NCBI RefSeq assembly: GCF_014640815.1
Contig: NZ_BMHM01000002.1
Location: 372,001-436,000, forward strand
DNA from: Vreelandella lutescens
GTDB lineage: Bacteria > Pseudomonadota > Gammaproteobacteria > Pseudomonadales > Halomonadaceae
Direction: 5' to 3'
DNA: 64,000 nt
Position numbers and translations under genes: made by a program. The first letter of the stretch is position 1. Each line of letters begins with the position of its first letter. This document shows positions 33,767 to 43,796 of this stretch, piece by piece. Under the pieces are notes generated by a model. That model did not search any database, had not been told where the DNA came from, and worked only from the letters and a program-made list of their open reading frames with translations.

Positions 33767-35433
33767 GGCGCTTCCTTCTGTTCACTGGCGGCGCGAGCTT
33801 CAGCCAATCGTGCCTCTGCCGCTTTGAGATTCTCTTGGGCAGTGGCGAGCTGGGTCTCCAAATCGTCATGGTGCTGCTGCGGGTCTTGAGCGGCGGCCCG
33901 TGCCAGCACTTTCTCCGCTTTTCGCACGGCGGCTTTGGCCGCCGTTTGGGCAATACGCAGGCTGCGGAGGTCTGCCGCGGGAGCGGTTTGAATGCCCGTA
34001 GCATCGCTGGAAGCGGACTGCTGCTGGGCGAGCCGTGCCTGACGGCGCGCCTTCTTCTCTGCTTCTTCCCTGGCCAGTCGCGCCTGGCGGAACTCAAAGC
34101 GGTGTTTGGCGTGTTCCGCTTTGGCGGTCTCGATGCGTTTATGCCGGATGCGCTGTTTAGAGGAGCGGTAGTCCTGCACCAAAGGAATCGCGCTGGGGCA
34201 AACGAAGCTGCAGGCACCGCACTCAATGCAGTCGAACAGATGATGAGCTTCAAGGGCGGCATCGTTTTCGGCACGGGCGTACCAGTGCAGCTGCTGGGGA
34301 AGCAGTTGAGCAGGGCACACACTTTCACAAGCGCCGCAGCGAATGCAGGGGGCTTCCGCTGGCGCTGGCGGCAGCTCTTCTTTTGTCGCGGCAATCAGGC
34401 AATTGGTTGTTTTGGTGACGGGAGCCTCTAATGACGTAAGCGGCGCGCCCATCATCGGCCCGCCGACCACGACTTGGTGAAGTTGCTCGCGCGCCACGCC
34501 AACGTGCTCCAGCAGTGTGTCTACCGAGGTGCCTACACGAACCCAGTAGTTGCCGGGCTGGGTAATGGCGTCTCCGGTTAACGTAACGACTCTGGCGACC
34601 AGCTGTTGTCCATCGCGTACCGCTTGCAATGCCGCCAGCAGCGTACCGGGGTTGTGGCATAGCACCCCGATATCCGCCGGTAGCCCACCGCTAGGCACTT
34701 CGCGGTTCAGCAGCTTTTTAATGAGCTGTCGCTCTCCGCCGCTGGGGTAGCGGGTTTCGATCATCTTCAGCGTCACGCTCGCGAGCAGTTCGCTGTCAGC
34801 ACTGACCGTAAGGAGAGCTTGCAGCGCCTGAATAGCTTCAGGCTTGTTATCTTCAATGCCGACGATGATGTGCGCTGCTCCGCATAGGCGGGCAAGTAAT
34901 TGCGCACCTTCAAGCACATCCGCCGCGTAGTGGCGAAGCGTGAGGTCATCGGCGGTAATGTAAGGCTCACACTCGGCGGCATTAACCACCAGCGTGTCAA
35001 TGGCATGGTGTTCGTTGACCTGGGCTTTGATATAAGTCGGAAAGCCCGCACCCCCTAGCCCAATAAGCCCGCTTTCATCCAACCGTTCCAGCAGCGCGTC
35101 GCGCTCTGCAGTTTGCCAATCTAGCGGCGGCAGCGTGGCCCAGCGATCTTCGCCATCGCCTTGAACCACGATCGCACTGTCGGTTATCTCGATCACGGTG
35201 CCGCTGATACTGGCGTGCACATTAGCTGAGACCATGCCATCTCGGTGGGCGACCAGCGTGCCCGTATTGACCGCATCACCCACGTTGACGCAGGGCAGCG
35301 CTGCCTTACCGGTATGTTGAGACAGCATTAGCGTAACCACATCGGGCAGTGGCGCGGTGCGCAGCGGCGCTTGATTGGAACGCTCTTTACGTTCGGGCGG
35401 GTAGATGCCGCCGGGAAACTCATAGGCTGGCAT
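33763..35433 (-). CDS. rsxC: Electron transport complex subunit RsxC/RnfC
   Basis: Peripheral cytoplasmic subunit that takes electrons from NADH or ferredoxin. The 556-residue protein has [12 protein letters not shown] near residue 121, [12 protein letters not shown] near 150, and two 4Fe-4S clusters, [12 protein letters not shown] near 365 and [12 protein letters not shown] near 404. A C-terminal Ala/Lys/Glu-rich coiled coil of about 130 residues follows, as in other gammaproteobacterial RsxC proteins, which vary in this part. Its start overlaps rsxB by 14 bp. Confidence 0.96.
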   Translation of the reverse strand: MPAYEFPGGIYPPERKERSNQAPLRTAPLPDVVTLMLSQHTGKAALPCVNVGDAVNTGTLVAHRDGMVSANVHASISGTVIEITDSAIVVQGDGEDRWATLPPLDWQTAERDALLERLDESGLIGLGGAGFPTYIKAQVNEHHAIDTLVVNAAECEPYITADDLTLRHYAADVLEGAQLLARLCGAAHIIVGIEDNKPEAIQALQALLTVSADSELLASVTLKMIETRYPSGGERQLIKKLLNREVPSGGLPADIGVLCHNPGTLLAALQAVRDGQQLVARVVTLTGDAITQPGNYWVRVGTSVDTLLEHVGVAREQLHQVVVGGPMMGAPLTSLEAPVTKTTNCLIAATKEELPPAPAEAPCIRCGACESVCPAQLLPQQLHWYARAENDAALEAHHLFDCIECGACSFVCPSAIPLVQDYRSSKQRIRHKRIETAKAEHAKHRFEFRQARLAREEAEKKARRQARLAQQQSASSDATGIQTAPAADLRSLRIAQTAAKAAVRKAEKVLARAAAQDPQQHHDDLETQLATAQENLKAAEARLAEARAASEQKEAP

Positions 35434-36001
35434 TCGCGCTCCTTAACGGCTGGCGGTCGCTTACAATCGGTTCCCACTGTGTCAGCGGTTTGCGCCTGGG
35501 CAGCATATCAATGCAGTCCACTGGGCAAGGGGCTACGCACAGATCGCAGCCGGTGCACTCGTCTTCAATCACGGTATGCATCTGTTTGGCCGCGCCAATA
35601 ATGGCGTCTACCGGGCACGCCTGAATGCACTTGGTGCAGCCGATACATTCGGCTTCACGGATATACGCCACGGTCTCTTCGCTGGCTGCTTCCCCATCTA
35701 GCGGGGCAGGGTCGCGGCCGAGCAGGTCTGCCAGGGCGTGAATAGTGGCCTCACCGCCTGGAGGGCATTTATTGATGGCATCGCCCTGATTGATCGCTTC
35801 GGCGTAGGGGCGGCAGCCGGGATAGCCGCACTGGCCGCATTGAGTTTGTGGCAGCAGCGCATCGATTTTTTCAACCAACGGGTTCTCTTCGCCTTTAAAG
35901 CGCGCACTCGCCATCCCCAATAGCGCGCCAAAGGTGATGCCTAGACCGGTGAGGACGCCGACGGCGCTTAACACGCTCCCCCATGAAAATGGTTCGCCCA
36001 T
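35420..36001 (-). CDS. rsxB: Electron transport complex subunit RsxB/RnfB
   Basis: Iron-sulfur subunit that passes electrons between RsxC and the membrane. The 193-residue protein has an N-terminal helix (about 8-27), a first cluster [20 protein letters not shown] near residue 52, and two ferredoxin-type clusters, [12 protein letters not shown] near 115 and [12 protein letters not shown] near 145. It follows rsxA by 5 bp. Length is typical for the family. Confidence 0.96.
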   Translation of the reverse strand: MGEPFSWGSVLSAVGVLTGLGITFGALLGMASARFKGEENPLVEKIDALLPQTQCGQCGYPGCRPYAEAINQGDAINKCPPGGEATIHALADLLGRDPAPLDGEAASEETVAYIREAECIGCTKCIQACPVDAIIGAAKQMHTVIEDECTGCDLCVAPCPVDCIDMLPRRKPLTQWEPIVSDRQPLRSANASL

Positions 36002-36006
36002 GGTCG

Positions 36007-36588
36007 TTACCCCTGTACCAGTCCGGAAAAACCGAGAAATGCCAGCGACATCAAGCTCGCGGTAATCATGGCGATAGCGGCACCGCGAAAGGGCTTGGGT
36101 ACATCTGCGCTGACCAAACGTTCGCGCATGGCGGCAAATAGGACGAGCACCAGCGAGAACCCTAACGCAGCGCCCAGGCCATACAGCGTGGTGTGGAAAA
36201 AGCTTAGCTCGCGGTTGAGCGATAGCAGTGCCACGCCCAGCACGGCGCAGTTGGTGGTAATGAGCGGAAGAAAAATACCCAGCACCTGATGCAGTAATGG
36301 ACTGAGCTGGCGCACCATGATTTCAGTGAACTGCACAACGGCGGCGATCACGACGATAAAACTAATGGTGCGCAGATAGGTAATATCAAAGGGGACTAAC
36401 AGGCCGTGATAGACCACATAACTTGCTGCTGAGGCGAGAGTCAGCACAAACGTGGTGGCCAACGACATGCCCAGCGCGGATTCAAGCTTGTTCGAGACAC
36501 CCATAAACGGGCATAGCCCAAGAAATTGGACCAGCACAAAGTTGTTGACCAGCGCAGTGCTGATCAAAATGACGAAGAGTTCATTCAT
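36007..36588 (-). CDS. rsxA: Electron transport complex subunit RsxA/RnfA
   Basis: Hydrophobic 193-residue membrane subunit with six helices. The family stretches [18 protein letters not shown] near residue 15 and [15 protein letters not shown] near 108 include the cysteines thought to hold a membrane iron-sulfur centre together with RsxE. The start codon overlaps the stop of the upstream diguanylate cyclase gene as ATGA, so this Rsx operon appears to be led by a signalling gene. Confidence 0.96.
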   Translation of the reverse strand: MNELFVILISTALVNNFVLVQFLGLCPFMGVSNKLESALGMSLATTFVLTLASAASYVVYHGLLVPFDITYLRTISFIVVIAAVVQFTEIMVRQLSPLLHQVLGIFLPLITTNCAVLGVALLSLNRELSFFHTTLYGLGAALGFSLVLVLFAAMRERLVSADVPKPFRGAAIAMITASLMSLAFLGFSGLVQG

Positions 36589-38174
36589 AGCGGCGTATTT
36601 TGCTTAGAAATAGAAGGGCTGGCTAGAGGGGGTTTGAAGAGCACCACGCAGTGGCGTCCGCTGGCTTTGGCTAAATAAAGCGCTTGGTCAGCGGTGCCCA
36701 TGACCGCGCTTGGCAACGATGTTTCGCTATCTTTCAGCATACCAATGCCCACGCTAATGGTGACGAAGGCTCTGACAGGCGATGTTGCATGGGATAGCTG
36801 AAGCCGGTCGACCGCTGCAATCAGTGCGTTGGCAAACTCAGTAGCCGCTTTTGGGGTGACGCCTGGCAGCAGCGCGCTAAACTCTTCTCCACCGGTACGG
36901 GCAATAAGAAAGTCATGCTGGTTGGCTACGTTATGCAGGGCCGTCGCCACCTGCTGTAAGCACTCATCGCCTTTTTGGTGGCCGTAGTAGTCGTTGTAGA
37001 GCTTGAAGTGATCGATATCTAGCATCATGACGGCCAACGGTTCATCTTCCTCAGTGGCTTGGCTCACGGCACAGGTTAAGCGCTGATCGAACAGGCGCCG
37101 GTTGGGAAGCTCCGTCAGCGAGTCGTGGGTCGACATTTTGAGCAGTTCTGCATTGAGCTGATGTTGGCAGGTGAGCTGCTCCATGAAGGCTCTGGAGAGA
37201 ATACCGATTTCGTCCTGACGCTGGGTAAGCTCGCCATTGTCCTTCTGCAGGCTCGCTGACTGGGTAAAAGCGGTTAGCTGACGCAGCGGTTTTAACACCA
37301 TGCGTTCAAGCAGTAACAACACCATGCCAATCACCAGCAGCATTAAGCCCGCTGTCCAGAGCAAGATGTAGCGAAAGGTGGTTAAGTTGGCAAGGTACTG
37401 GGCTCGATTAAGCTCAATTTCCACTGTCACCGCCTGTTCCGTGCCAAAGGCAGGAAACTGCCGAGACGCATGCACATGGTTGCCCAGAAACGTAAGCCTT
37501 GTCGGGGTTTCTGCGATGTTTTGCGTTACTTGGAGCGATATTGGCAGCCCCGTGTAGTCAGCCATTCGTTCTAGCCAGGCATTATTTAGAGCGCGTACTT
37601 TGAATAGCCAGCCATTGGGGGGGCCGCTTTCATCCGTGTGCAAAACCTGGCTGGCCGCCACCATAGCGGGCCATTGTTCGATATAGAGAGTGGTAGGATC
37701 GACCTGATTGGCGATGGCCGATTGCATGGTTTCAACCCATGGGGTCATCCAAGCGCAGTGGTCAGCCGCGGTCACACACGTTTGATAGCGGCCAGTGGCA
37801 GGATCCAAGCCAGCTAAAAAGTGAATATTGCCTTCCAGGGTAAAAAACGCCATCAGATGGTAGTTCATATCTTCAAACATCTGCTGGCTAAAGTTGACCT
37901 CCGTGTAGCGGGGGTTGCTGCCCTCAATAAATCGATAGGTATCATCCCAATGAGCCCAGTCTCTGGCTTGGGCAAGCAGGTTTTCTTGATTGAGTATCAG
38001 GCTGCGTTCAGCTCGGTCCAGCTCGCGTTGCACGGCAGTACGCTCTTCTGCTTGCAGTGCTGGGAAAATCAGCCATTTGCTGATCACACCGAGCGCTATC
38101 ATTGCGACGATCAGTAATCCGCCCAATACGGCAAAGAAGCGAAAACGCAATGATAAAGAGAAGCGCTGGCCCAT
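36585..38174 (-). CDS. CHASE4-type sensor diguanylate cyclase
   Basis: A 529-residue inner-membrane protein. A helix at about 9-31 and one near 265-290 enclose a periplasmic domain with [13 protein letters not shown] near residue 65, typical of CHASE4. HAMP (about 290-340) and GGDEF (about 360-520) domains follow. The active site reads GGEEF with [12 protein letters not shown], so cyclic-di-GMP synthesis is expected. The inhibitory RxxD site before it is absent (QHDF in that place), so product inhibition is probably weak. It overlaps rsxA by ATGA and is likely cotranscribed with the rsx genes. Confidence 0.9.
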   Translation of the reverse strand: MGQRFSLSLRFRFFAVLGGLLIVAMIALGVISKWLIFPALQAEERTAVQRELDRAERSLILNQENLLAQARDWAHWDDTYRFIEGSNPRYTEVNFSQQMFEDMNYHLMAFFTLEGNIHFLAGLDPATGRYQTCVTAADHCAWMTPWVETMQSAIANQVDPTTLYIEQWPAMVAASQVLHTDESGPPNGWLFKVRALNNAWLERMADYTGLPISLQVTQNIAETPTRLTFLGNHVHASRQFPAFGTEQAVTVEIELNRAQYLANLTTFRYILLWTAGLMLLVIGMVLLLLERMVLKPLRQLTAFTQSASLQKDNGELTQRQDEIGILSRAFMEQLTCQHQLNAELLKMSTHDSLTELPNRRLFDQRLTCAVSQATEEDEPLAVMMLDIDHFKLYNDYYGHQKGDECLQQVATALHNVANQHDFLIARTGGEEFSALLPGVTPKAATEFANALIAAVDRLQLSHATSPVRAFVTISVGIGMLKDSETSLPSAVMGTADQALYLAKASGRHCVVLFKPPLASPSISKQNTPL

Positions 38175-38240
38175 AAAGCAAACCCATGTTGACGTTAATG
38201 CTTAACATTAACGGGTCTAAATAGAAGTAGCTTAAAACAC

Positions 38241-38269
38241 AAAAGGGGCAGGCTGTTCGCCTTGCCCCT
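38241..38269 (-). terminator. Terminator of metG
   Basis: AGGGGCAGGC and GCCTTGCCCCT form a stem with one bulge and a short loop. On the minus strand it is followed by TTTTGTGTTTT. It lies 21 bp after metG and upstream of the diguanylate cyclase start, so it separates the two units. Confidence 0.8.
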
Positions 38270-38289
38270 CTCATCCGTGAACGGCGACG

Positions 38290-40326
38290 TTACGTGACCC
38301 GCTGGCCTGGTTCAGCACCTGAGTCAGGGGAGAGAAGGTAAATGCCTTCATTATTGGCCGAAGCCAGCACCATCCCTTCTGAAACACCAAAGCGCATCTT
38401 ACGCGGTGCTAAGTTGGCGACCATGACCGTTAAACGACCTTCCAGCGCCTCCGGTGAGTACGCCGAGCGAATGCCAGAGAAGACGTTGCGCGTCTCGCCG
38501 CCTAGATCTAGCGTGAGCTGCAGCAGTTTGTCAGCGCCTTCGACATATTGCGCTTTAGCAATACGGGCAATGCGCAGATCTACTTTGGCAAACTCTTCAA
38601 AGCTAATTTCTGCAGCGATAGGCTCATCCGCAAGCGGGCCTTTCGGCGTGTTTTTCAGCTTTTGCTCTTCCACAAGGTCCTCTTTAGAGGATTCAATCAT
38701 GGCGTCAATTTTATCGCGTTCAACACGTGTCATCAGCGGCTTAAATTTGTTGATCGAATGATTGACCAGCACATTACCACGGCTTTCCCAATCAAGAGTG
38801 TCAACATTTATAAACTCTCTCGCTTGCTCTGCCATAGCGGGGACCACCGGCGCTAAATACACCATGAGCTGGCGGAACAGGTTGATACCCACCGAGCAGA
38901 TTTCCAGCACCTCTTGGTCACGGCCGTCTTGCTTTGCTAGCGCCCAGGGCTCTTTTTCCGCGATATAGGTATTGGCTTCATCTGCCAATTCCATAATTTT
39001 ACGCATGGCGCGGCTAAATTCACGAGCTTCAAAGTCGGCGGCAATGTCGTCACCGGCAGCGATAAAGCGGGCAACCATCTGCGGCTCGGCGCAGTGCTCA
39101 GAGAGCGTGCCGCCGCCGAGTTTTTTGACAAAGCCCGCACAGCGGCTAGCAATGTTGACAACCTTGCCGACAAGGTCGGAATTGACGCGGGCCGCGAAAT
39201 CCTCAAGGTTGAGATCCAAGTCATCTACCTTGGAGGTGAGCTTGGCGGCAAAGTAGTAACGCAGATACTCAGGATTCAGATGCTCGGCGTAGGTGGCTGC
39301 TTTAATAAAGGTGCCGCGAGATTTTGACATCTTAGCGCCATCCACGGTTAAGAAACCGTGGCAGTTCACCGCCGTGGGAGTGCGCATATCAGCACCGTGC
39401 AGCATGGCGGGCCAGAACAGGGCGTGGAAATAGACTATGTCTTTGCCAATAAAATGGTAGATCTCGGCGTTGGAGCCTTTTTGCCAGAAGCTATCGAAAT
39501 CGATGCCATCGCGCTCGCAGAGGTTTTTAAAGCTCGCAAGGTAGCCAATGGGGGCATCTAGCCATACATAGAAGTATTTGCCGGGGGCATCGGGGATTTC
39601 AAACCCGAAGTAGGGCGCATCGCGGGAAATATCCCACTCGTTAAAGCCGGACTCGAACCACTCCATCAGCTTGTTGCGGATCTGTGGCTGTACGTGGCCA
39701 TCGTTGATCCACTGCTGCAGGAATTCGGCAAAGTCTGGCAGCTTAAAGAAGTAGTGGGTAGAGCTGCGCACTTCAGGTGTCGCGCCGGAAATAGCAGAGA
39801 CCGGATTGATCAGGTCGGCAGGCGTATAGGTTGCGCCGCACTTTTCGCAATTATCGCCGTACTGATCATCGGCGCCGCATTTCGGGCAGGTGCCTTTGAT
39901 AAAGCGATCCGCTAGGAAAAGTCCTTTCTGCGGGTCGAACATCTGCTCGATATCGCGCGTGGCAATATGCCCTTTATCCCGCAGACGGGTGTAAATCAGT
40001 TCGCTGAAATAGCGGTTTTCATCTGAATGTGTGGAGTGATAATTATCAAACCCCACGCCAAAGCGAGCGAAGTCTTCCTGATGGTCTTGTGAAACTCGCT
40101 CAATCAGTGCTTCCGGAGAAATACCTTCCTGCTCGGCACGCAGCATAATCGCAGTACCGTGGGCGTCATCGGCACATACGTAGTAACACTGCTGGCCACG
40201 GCTCTTTTGGAAACGTACCCAGATATCCGTTTGAATGTATTCAAGCAGGTGGCCTAGATGAATCGCACCGTTGGCATAGGGGAGTGCGCTCGTCACCAGA
40301 ATGTTGCGCGGGGCAGTATTGGACAT
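38290..40326 (-). CDS. metG: Methionyl-tRNA synthetase
   Basis: Charges tRNA-Met. The 678-residue class I enzyme has [16 protein letters not shown] with the HIGH-type site near residue 20, a zinc knuckle [18 protein letters not shown] near 145, KMSKSRGT near 335, and the C-terminal dimerisation/tRNA-binding domain (about 575-678) ending in the [17 protein letters not shown] segment. Length matches E. coli MetG (677). It is an isolated unit with its own terminator; a small unknown gene lies 119 bp upstream on the same strand. Confidence 0.98.
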   Translation of the reverse strand: MSNTAPRNILVTSALPYANGAIHLGHLLEYIQTDIWVRFQKSRGQQCYYVCADDAHGTAIMLRAEQEGISPEALIERVSQDHQEDFARFGVGFDNYHSTHSDENRYFSELIYTRLRDKGHIATRDIEQMFDPQKGLFLADRFIKGTCPKCGADDQYGDNCEKCGATYTPADLINPVSAISGATPEVRSSTHYFFKLPDFAEFLQQWINDGHVQPQIRNKLMEWFESGFNEWDISRDAPYFGFEIPDAPGKYFYVWLDAPIGYLASFKNLCERDGIDFDSFWQKGSNAEIYHFIGKDIVYFHALFWPAMLHGADMRTPTAVNCHGFLTVDGAKMSKSRGTFIKAATYAEHLNPEYLRYYFAAKLTSKVDDLDLNLEDFAARVNSDLVGKVVNIASRCAGFVKKLGGGTLSEHCAEPQMVARFIAAGDDIAADFEAREFSRAMRKIMELADEANTYIAEKEPWALAKQDGRDQEVLEICSVGINLFRQLMVYLAPVVPAMAEQAREFINVDTLDWESRGNVLVNHSINKFKPLMTRVERDKIDAMIESSKEDLVEEQKLKNTPKGPLADEPIAAEISFEEFAKVDLRIARIAKAQYVEGADKLLQLTLDLGGETRNVFSGIRSAYSPEALEGRLTVMVANLAPRKMRFGVSEGMVLASANNEGIYLLSPDSGAEPGQRVT

Positions 40327-40445
40327 GGCGAATGAAAATTCCGTTTAGGCAGTGCAAATAAAGACGGCGAAGGGGAAGGGCTTCGCCGGTCATGTCATGT
40401 GATGCATACACGTGATGCACAGAGGCAGAGGCTGTGCTTTCCAGG

Positions 40446-40727
40446 TTAGTAAAGCGCCTGCTCTTCCTGAACCACCTCACGCAGCAGCTCTAAAAACAGT
40501 TTATCTGCTTCTGAATGTTCTGCGGGGTCTTCGGGGATATGCACGCTGGTAGTATCTGAAATCTCGTTGGCAATGCGTGCCATTACGGCGGGGCTGTTGC
40601 CTTCAGTCAACTGGGTACGCGCAATGGTCAGTGACTGCTCTAAAATCTTAGGATCTTGCAGCAGCTTGCGAATAAAGCCGCGTAGCTCGTTGATAATTCG
40701 GGTTTTTTGAATTTCTGTTGCAGACAT
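40446..40727 (-). CDS. Small hypothetical protein upstream of metG
   Basis: A 93-residue acidic, mostly helical protein of unknown function, with ELRGFIRKLLQDPKILEQSL near residue 12 and a C-terminus LFLELLREVVQEEQALY. The ATG at 40727 is preceded by AAGGAGACTCCCT, a clear ribosome-binding site, so it is probably expressed. No membrane helix or signal peptide. It may be cotranscribed with metG. I recognise no family. Confidence 0.65.
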   Translation of the reverse strand: MSATEIQKTRIINELRGFIRKLLQDPKILEQSLTIARTQLTEGNSPAVMARIANEISDTTSVHIPEDPAEHSEADKLFLELLREVVQEEQALY

Positions 40728-40863
40728 AGGGAGTCTCCTTAAGACCGCGCTTGGCGACACTGCCAAGCGAGACCAATGAATGCCTTGACCATAGCACTTT
40801 TCCGACCAGTGAGCATGCGCTGATCGCTGCTCACGTTCAGGAAAACAGGTTGGTGGTTTGTCG

Positions 40864-42045
40864 TTATACGCTGAGCCGACCCGCTTTGTGTTTCACCGGG
40901 TTGGCATACTGCTCTAACCAGTAAGGTTGTAGTTCGTCTGGCACGCTTGCTAGCCGCGCTTTGAACCGCTCCCTATCCTGACGAGTAATCGACTTACGAG
41001 CCACCAGCTCTGGCGATTCGCCAAGCGCTTCAAGCGCCAGATAGTGGCTTGGAAAGAGTCGATAGCCACCGATGACTTGGCGGTCAATTTCAGCGGCCAC
41101 TTCGTCGGGTGTCGCCATGTCAGCACCCACAGGCGTACCAAATTTAAGCTGTACGCGGCCTTTTGAGCCGGTAATGCCCGCCACAATCGAGCGAATATCT
41201 TCAAACTCACTCTTAGCGTAGCTGCCCTGGGTCGCGATATCGTGCAGCTCCTGGGCTTTTTGAAGGTCGCAGGGGTCGTACTCGTAGCTAATAGAGACCG
41301 GCACCAGTTTAAGCTCCGCAATGGCTTCGCCAAACACCATGTCCCGCTCGGCATGACGTTTAGCCATGGTGAGCATTTTGATAATGGCAGGATCAGTACG
41401 ATCAATCCCGTTTTTGGCGCGGCCTTCACGTTGGGCCATCCAAATAGAGTGGTTATCTTCTGTGATGGAGTGACGAATATAGGCTGACAGCTGCTGATAA
41501 GCGGCTAGCATGGCGCGCTTGCCACGCGCACTACGGGGTACAATAAAGCTCTTATTAAGGCGCATCAGGTCGGTGACATAGGGCTTTTTAAGCAAGTTGT
41601 CACCAATCGCGATACGCACTGTGTCTCTATCCGCTTCATACAGTGCGTAATTCACAAAAGCGGGATCCAGCGATATATCGCGGTGGTTGCCGATAAATAA
41701 GTAGGCGCTGGTGTCGTCTAGCTTATCGAGACCCGAGACCTCAAACGCATCAGTGGTCGTGCGGATCATGCGCACCATGTAGCTGGCAATGCGCATTTGG
41801 AATTCACGAACGCTGGTAACACCCTTTACTTCGCGGCGAACGGCGTGGCCTGCCAGAGCGCGAGCCACGGGCGGTGCCCACTTGGCCATGCGCGGCAGCC
41901 TGAAACGAGTAAGCGCATCAAGCAGCTCGCTATCGCGGGAGAGCCGTTCAAGAACATCGGCCACCTCATGATCCATATAGGGGCGAATATCGGCCCAGGG
42001 GTCATTCGTGGTGTCAGCGTTAGGTGCGTTGTTGTGATGAGTCAT
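40864..42045 (-). CDS. Glycerophospholipid acyltransferase (PlsC/PlsB-like)
   Basis: A 393-residue protein with an acyltransferase core. FIGNHRDISLDPAFVN near residue 117 is the counterpart of the NHxxxxD motif but with one extra residue between His and Asp. IVPRSARGKRAM near 168 and IWMAQREGRAKNG near 205 match the second and third motifs, and LVPVSISYEYDP near 255 the fourth. The substrate is uncertain: 1-acyl-glycerol-3-phosphate or a related lipid. No membrane helix is evident, so it is probably peripheral. Monocistronic. Confidence 0.75.
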   Translation of the reverse strand: MTHHNNAPNADTTNDPWADIRPYMDHEVADVLERLSRDSELLDALTRFRLPRMAKWAPPVARALAGHAVRREVKGVTSVREFQMRIASYMVRMIRTTTDAFEVSGLDKLDDTSAYLFIGNHRDISLDPAFVNYALYEADRDTVRIAIGDNLLKKPYVTDLMRLNKSFIVPRSARGKRAMLAAYQQLSAYIRHSITEDNHSIWMAQREGRAKNGIDRTDPAIIKMLTMAKRHAERDMVFGEAIAELKLVPVSISYEYDPCDLQKAQELHDIATQGSYAKSEFEDIRSIVAGITGSKGRVQLKFGTPVGADMATPDEVAAEIDRQVIGGYRLFPSHYLALEALGESPELVARKSITRQDRERFKARLASVPDELQPYWLEQYANPVKHKAGRLSV

Positions 42046-42102
42046 GCGATCCGTTGGATATAAGCAAAAATAATCGGGTTGCTGCGGCTTAACTACCCAG
42101 CG

Positions 42103-43041
42103 TTAGGTGTCTTGCTGAGCCGTCGGTTCCCGCTGAGTTTCGCCGCCAAGCCACTCCAGTAGGCGGGTAACATCGTCAGAAAGCGCCTGGGCCATCAAAA
42201 TAAAGTCGGTTTCCAAACGTGCCAGCGCATCATCGCCGTCATCTGCATGGTCCGCTTCTTCAATGAGAGCATCGCCAAAGCGCAAGGATTTCAGCGCTAA
42301 ATCGTCATGTAGCACAAAGCTTAGACGGCCTTCCAGGCTAATCGCCAACTTGCTGGCTTGTCGACCACTCTCTAGTAGCTGCTGAATTTCATCGCTGTCT
42401 AGGTCTACTTGCCGTGCGCGTAGTACGCCATCATCGCCTTTTGCCTTCAGCTCTACTTGGTCGCCTAGTTGAAGGTCGCTAGGGCGGCTTGCGGGGTCTC
42501 CCAGCCAAGTGGTCATGGCGCGTATCGGCAGCGTTTGGCTGCTCAGTGGCGTGGCTTTCAGGCTGCCTAACGTTTCGCGCAGTAGGTCTAATACATCTTC
42601 GGCACGGGTGCGAGAGCTAGCATTAACGCCAATCAAATGGCGCTTGGTGTCCCACCATAAGTCAATTTTTTGGCTGCGCACAAAAGCGCGGGGCATTAAC
42701 GCTTCAGTGACCTGCTCTTTGAGTGCTGTCTTCTCTTTACGAGTGACTTTGCGCCCTTCGCTGGCCTCGATATCGGCGACTTTTTCGTCGACCTCTTCTT
42801 TTACCACGGAGGCGGGCAGCAAGCGCTCTTGGCGTAGGGCAGAGAGCAATCGGTGCCCTTGAATTTCATGCAAGCGCTGGTCACCGCTAAGTCGCCCAGC
42901 AGGTGCTGTCCAGCCTAAGCGGCGTGCATCCGCATTGCCTAGCGGCTTGGCCGCGTGCTCGTCCAGTGCATTGGCCAGGGTTTGGCTATCTAGCTCGGGA
43001 GCGCCGTGCAGGCGATATAAATGCAGGTGCTTAAACCACAT
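42103..43041 (-). CDS. rdgC: Recombination-associated protein RdgC
   Basis: A ring-shaped DNA-binding protein that tempers RecA loading and helps replication forks. The 312-residue chain starts MWFKHLHLYRLHG and contains GWTAPAG near residue 43, KEEVDEKVADIEASEGRKV near 85, and SRTRAEDVLDLLRETLGSL near 150, typical of the family (E. coli 303). The ATG at 43041 gives the usual N-terminus; the frame 10 codons longer has none of the expected features. Confidence 0.93.
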   Translation of the reverse strand: MWFKHLHLYRLHGAPELDSQTLANALDEHAAKPLGNADARRLGWTAPAGRLSGDQRLHEIQGHRLLSALRQERLLPASVVKEEVDEKVADIEASEGRKVTRKEKTALKEQVTEALMPRAFVRSQKIDLWWDTKRHLIGVNASSRTRAEDVLDLLRETLGSLKATPLSSQTLPIRAMTTWLGDPASRPSDLQLGDQVELKAKGDDGVLRARQVDLDSDEIQQLLESGRQASKLAISLEGRLSFVLHDDLALKSLRFGDALIEEADHADDGDDALARLETDFILMAQALSDDVTRLLEWLGGETQREPTAQQDT

Positions 43042-43208
43042 GTCACCGTTCCTATGAAAAAGGTGGCACATTATGTCGAAACCAAGCCTTTCCTACCAGC
43101 ACCTTGGTACAGCGTTATAGTGTTGCACTGGTTTAAAACTTGTGTTTGATTTGCGGGGTATTAACGATTCCTTGCCCATGTTTTATAAGTGTTGAATAAG
43201 AGGTTGCT

Positions 43209-43643
43209 ATGTCTGAATCGATTTCCCACGTCAGTATGCGAGTTCGCGGCTATCACCTGGATGGCTATGGGCACGTTAACAATGCGCGCTACCTAGAGTT
43301 CATGGAGGAGGGGCGTTGGGCGTTTTTTGATGAGCACCCCCGATTAATTAAGCAACTGCATAGCGCTGGTCGCGCGTTTGTGGTGGTTAACTTAAATATC
43401 GATTACCGGGCGGCTGCCGTACAGGGCGACGATTTAACCGTCTTGACGGGTATCGTAGAGGTGGGTGATCGCAGCGCTATTTGCCACCATCGCATTGTAC
43501 GCAAAGACGGCACATTGGTAGCTCAGGCGGACCTTACCTTTGTGCTGCTTGATATAAAGGCCAACAAAGCAGCCGCTATTGAGGGCGAAGTGCGCGACGT
43601 ACTGCAGGGGCTGATCGCTCCAAAAGAGACGTTTACTGCCTAA
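43209..43643 (+). CDS. Acyl-CoA thioesterase, hot-dog fold (FadM/YbgC type)
   Basis: A 144-residue single hot-dog domain with the active-site region DGYGHVNNARYLEFMEEGRW near residue 18, where the Asp/Asn-containing loop and the helix are those of 4-hydroxybenzoyl-CoA-thioesterase-like enzymes. It probably hydrolyses acyl-CoA esters; the substrate cannot be read from sequence. It lies 153 bp before gyrA with its own AGAGG site, and is not obviously part of the gyrA unit. Confidence 0.85.
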   Translation: MSESISHVSMRVRGYHLDGYGHVNNARYLEFMEEGRWAFFDEHPRLIKQLHSAGRAFVVVNLNIDYRAAAVQGDDLTVLTGIVEVGDRSAICHHRIVRKDGTLVAQADLTFVLLDIKANKAAAIEGEVRDVLQGLIAPKETFTA

Positions 43644-43796
43644 ACAGCAATGGCGATGTCACCGACTGCCCTTGATGCGTATGCGGTGGTATGATGTCAC
43701 GGTATCTGCGCGTCGCCTTCGTTTACTACTAAAGGCGGCATTTTCAAGCGCTTTCAACTCTCGCAGTGCCAATGCAGTGCAAAGGATCTGACTTTC

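Noticed and set aside
33600-34431. Long open frames of 264 and 235 codons across rsxC and rsxD
   Set aside because: They run over the repetitive Ala/Lys-rich rsxC tail in other frames, with very biased composition; rsxC and rsxD explain the region.
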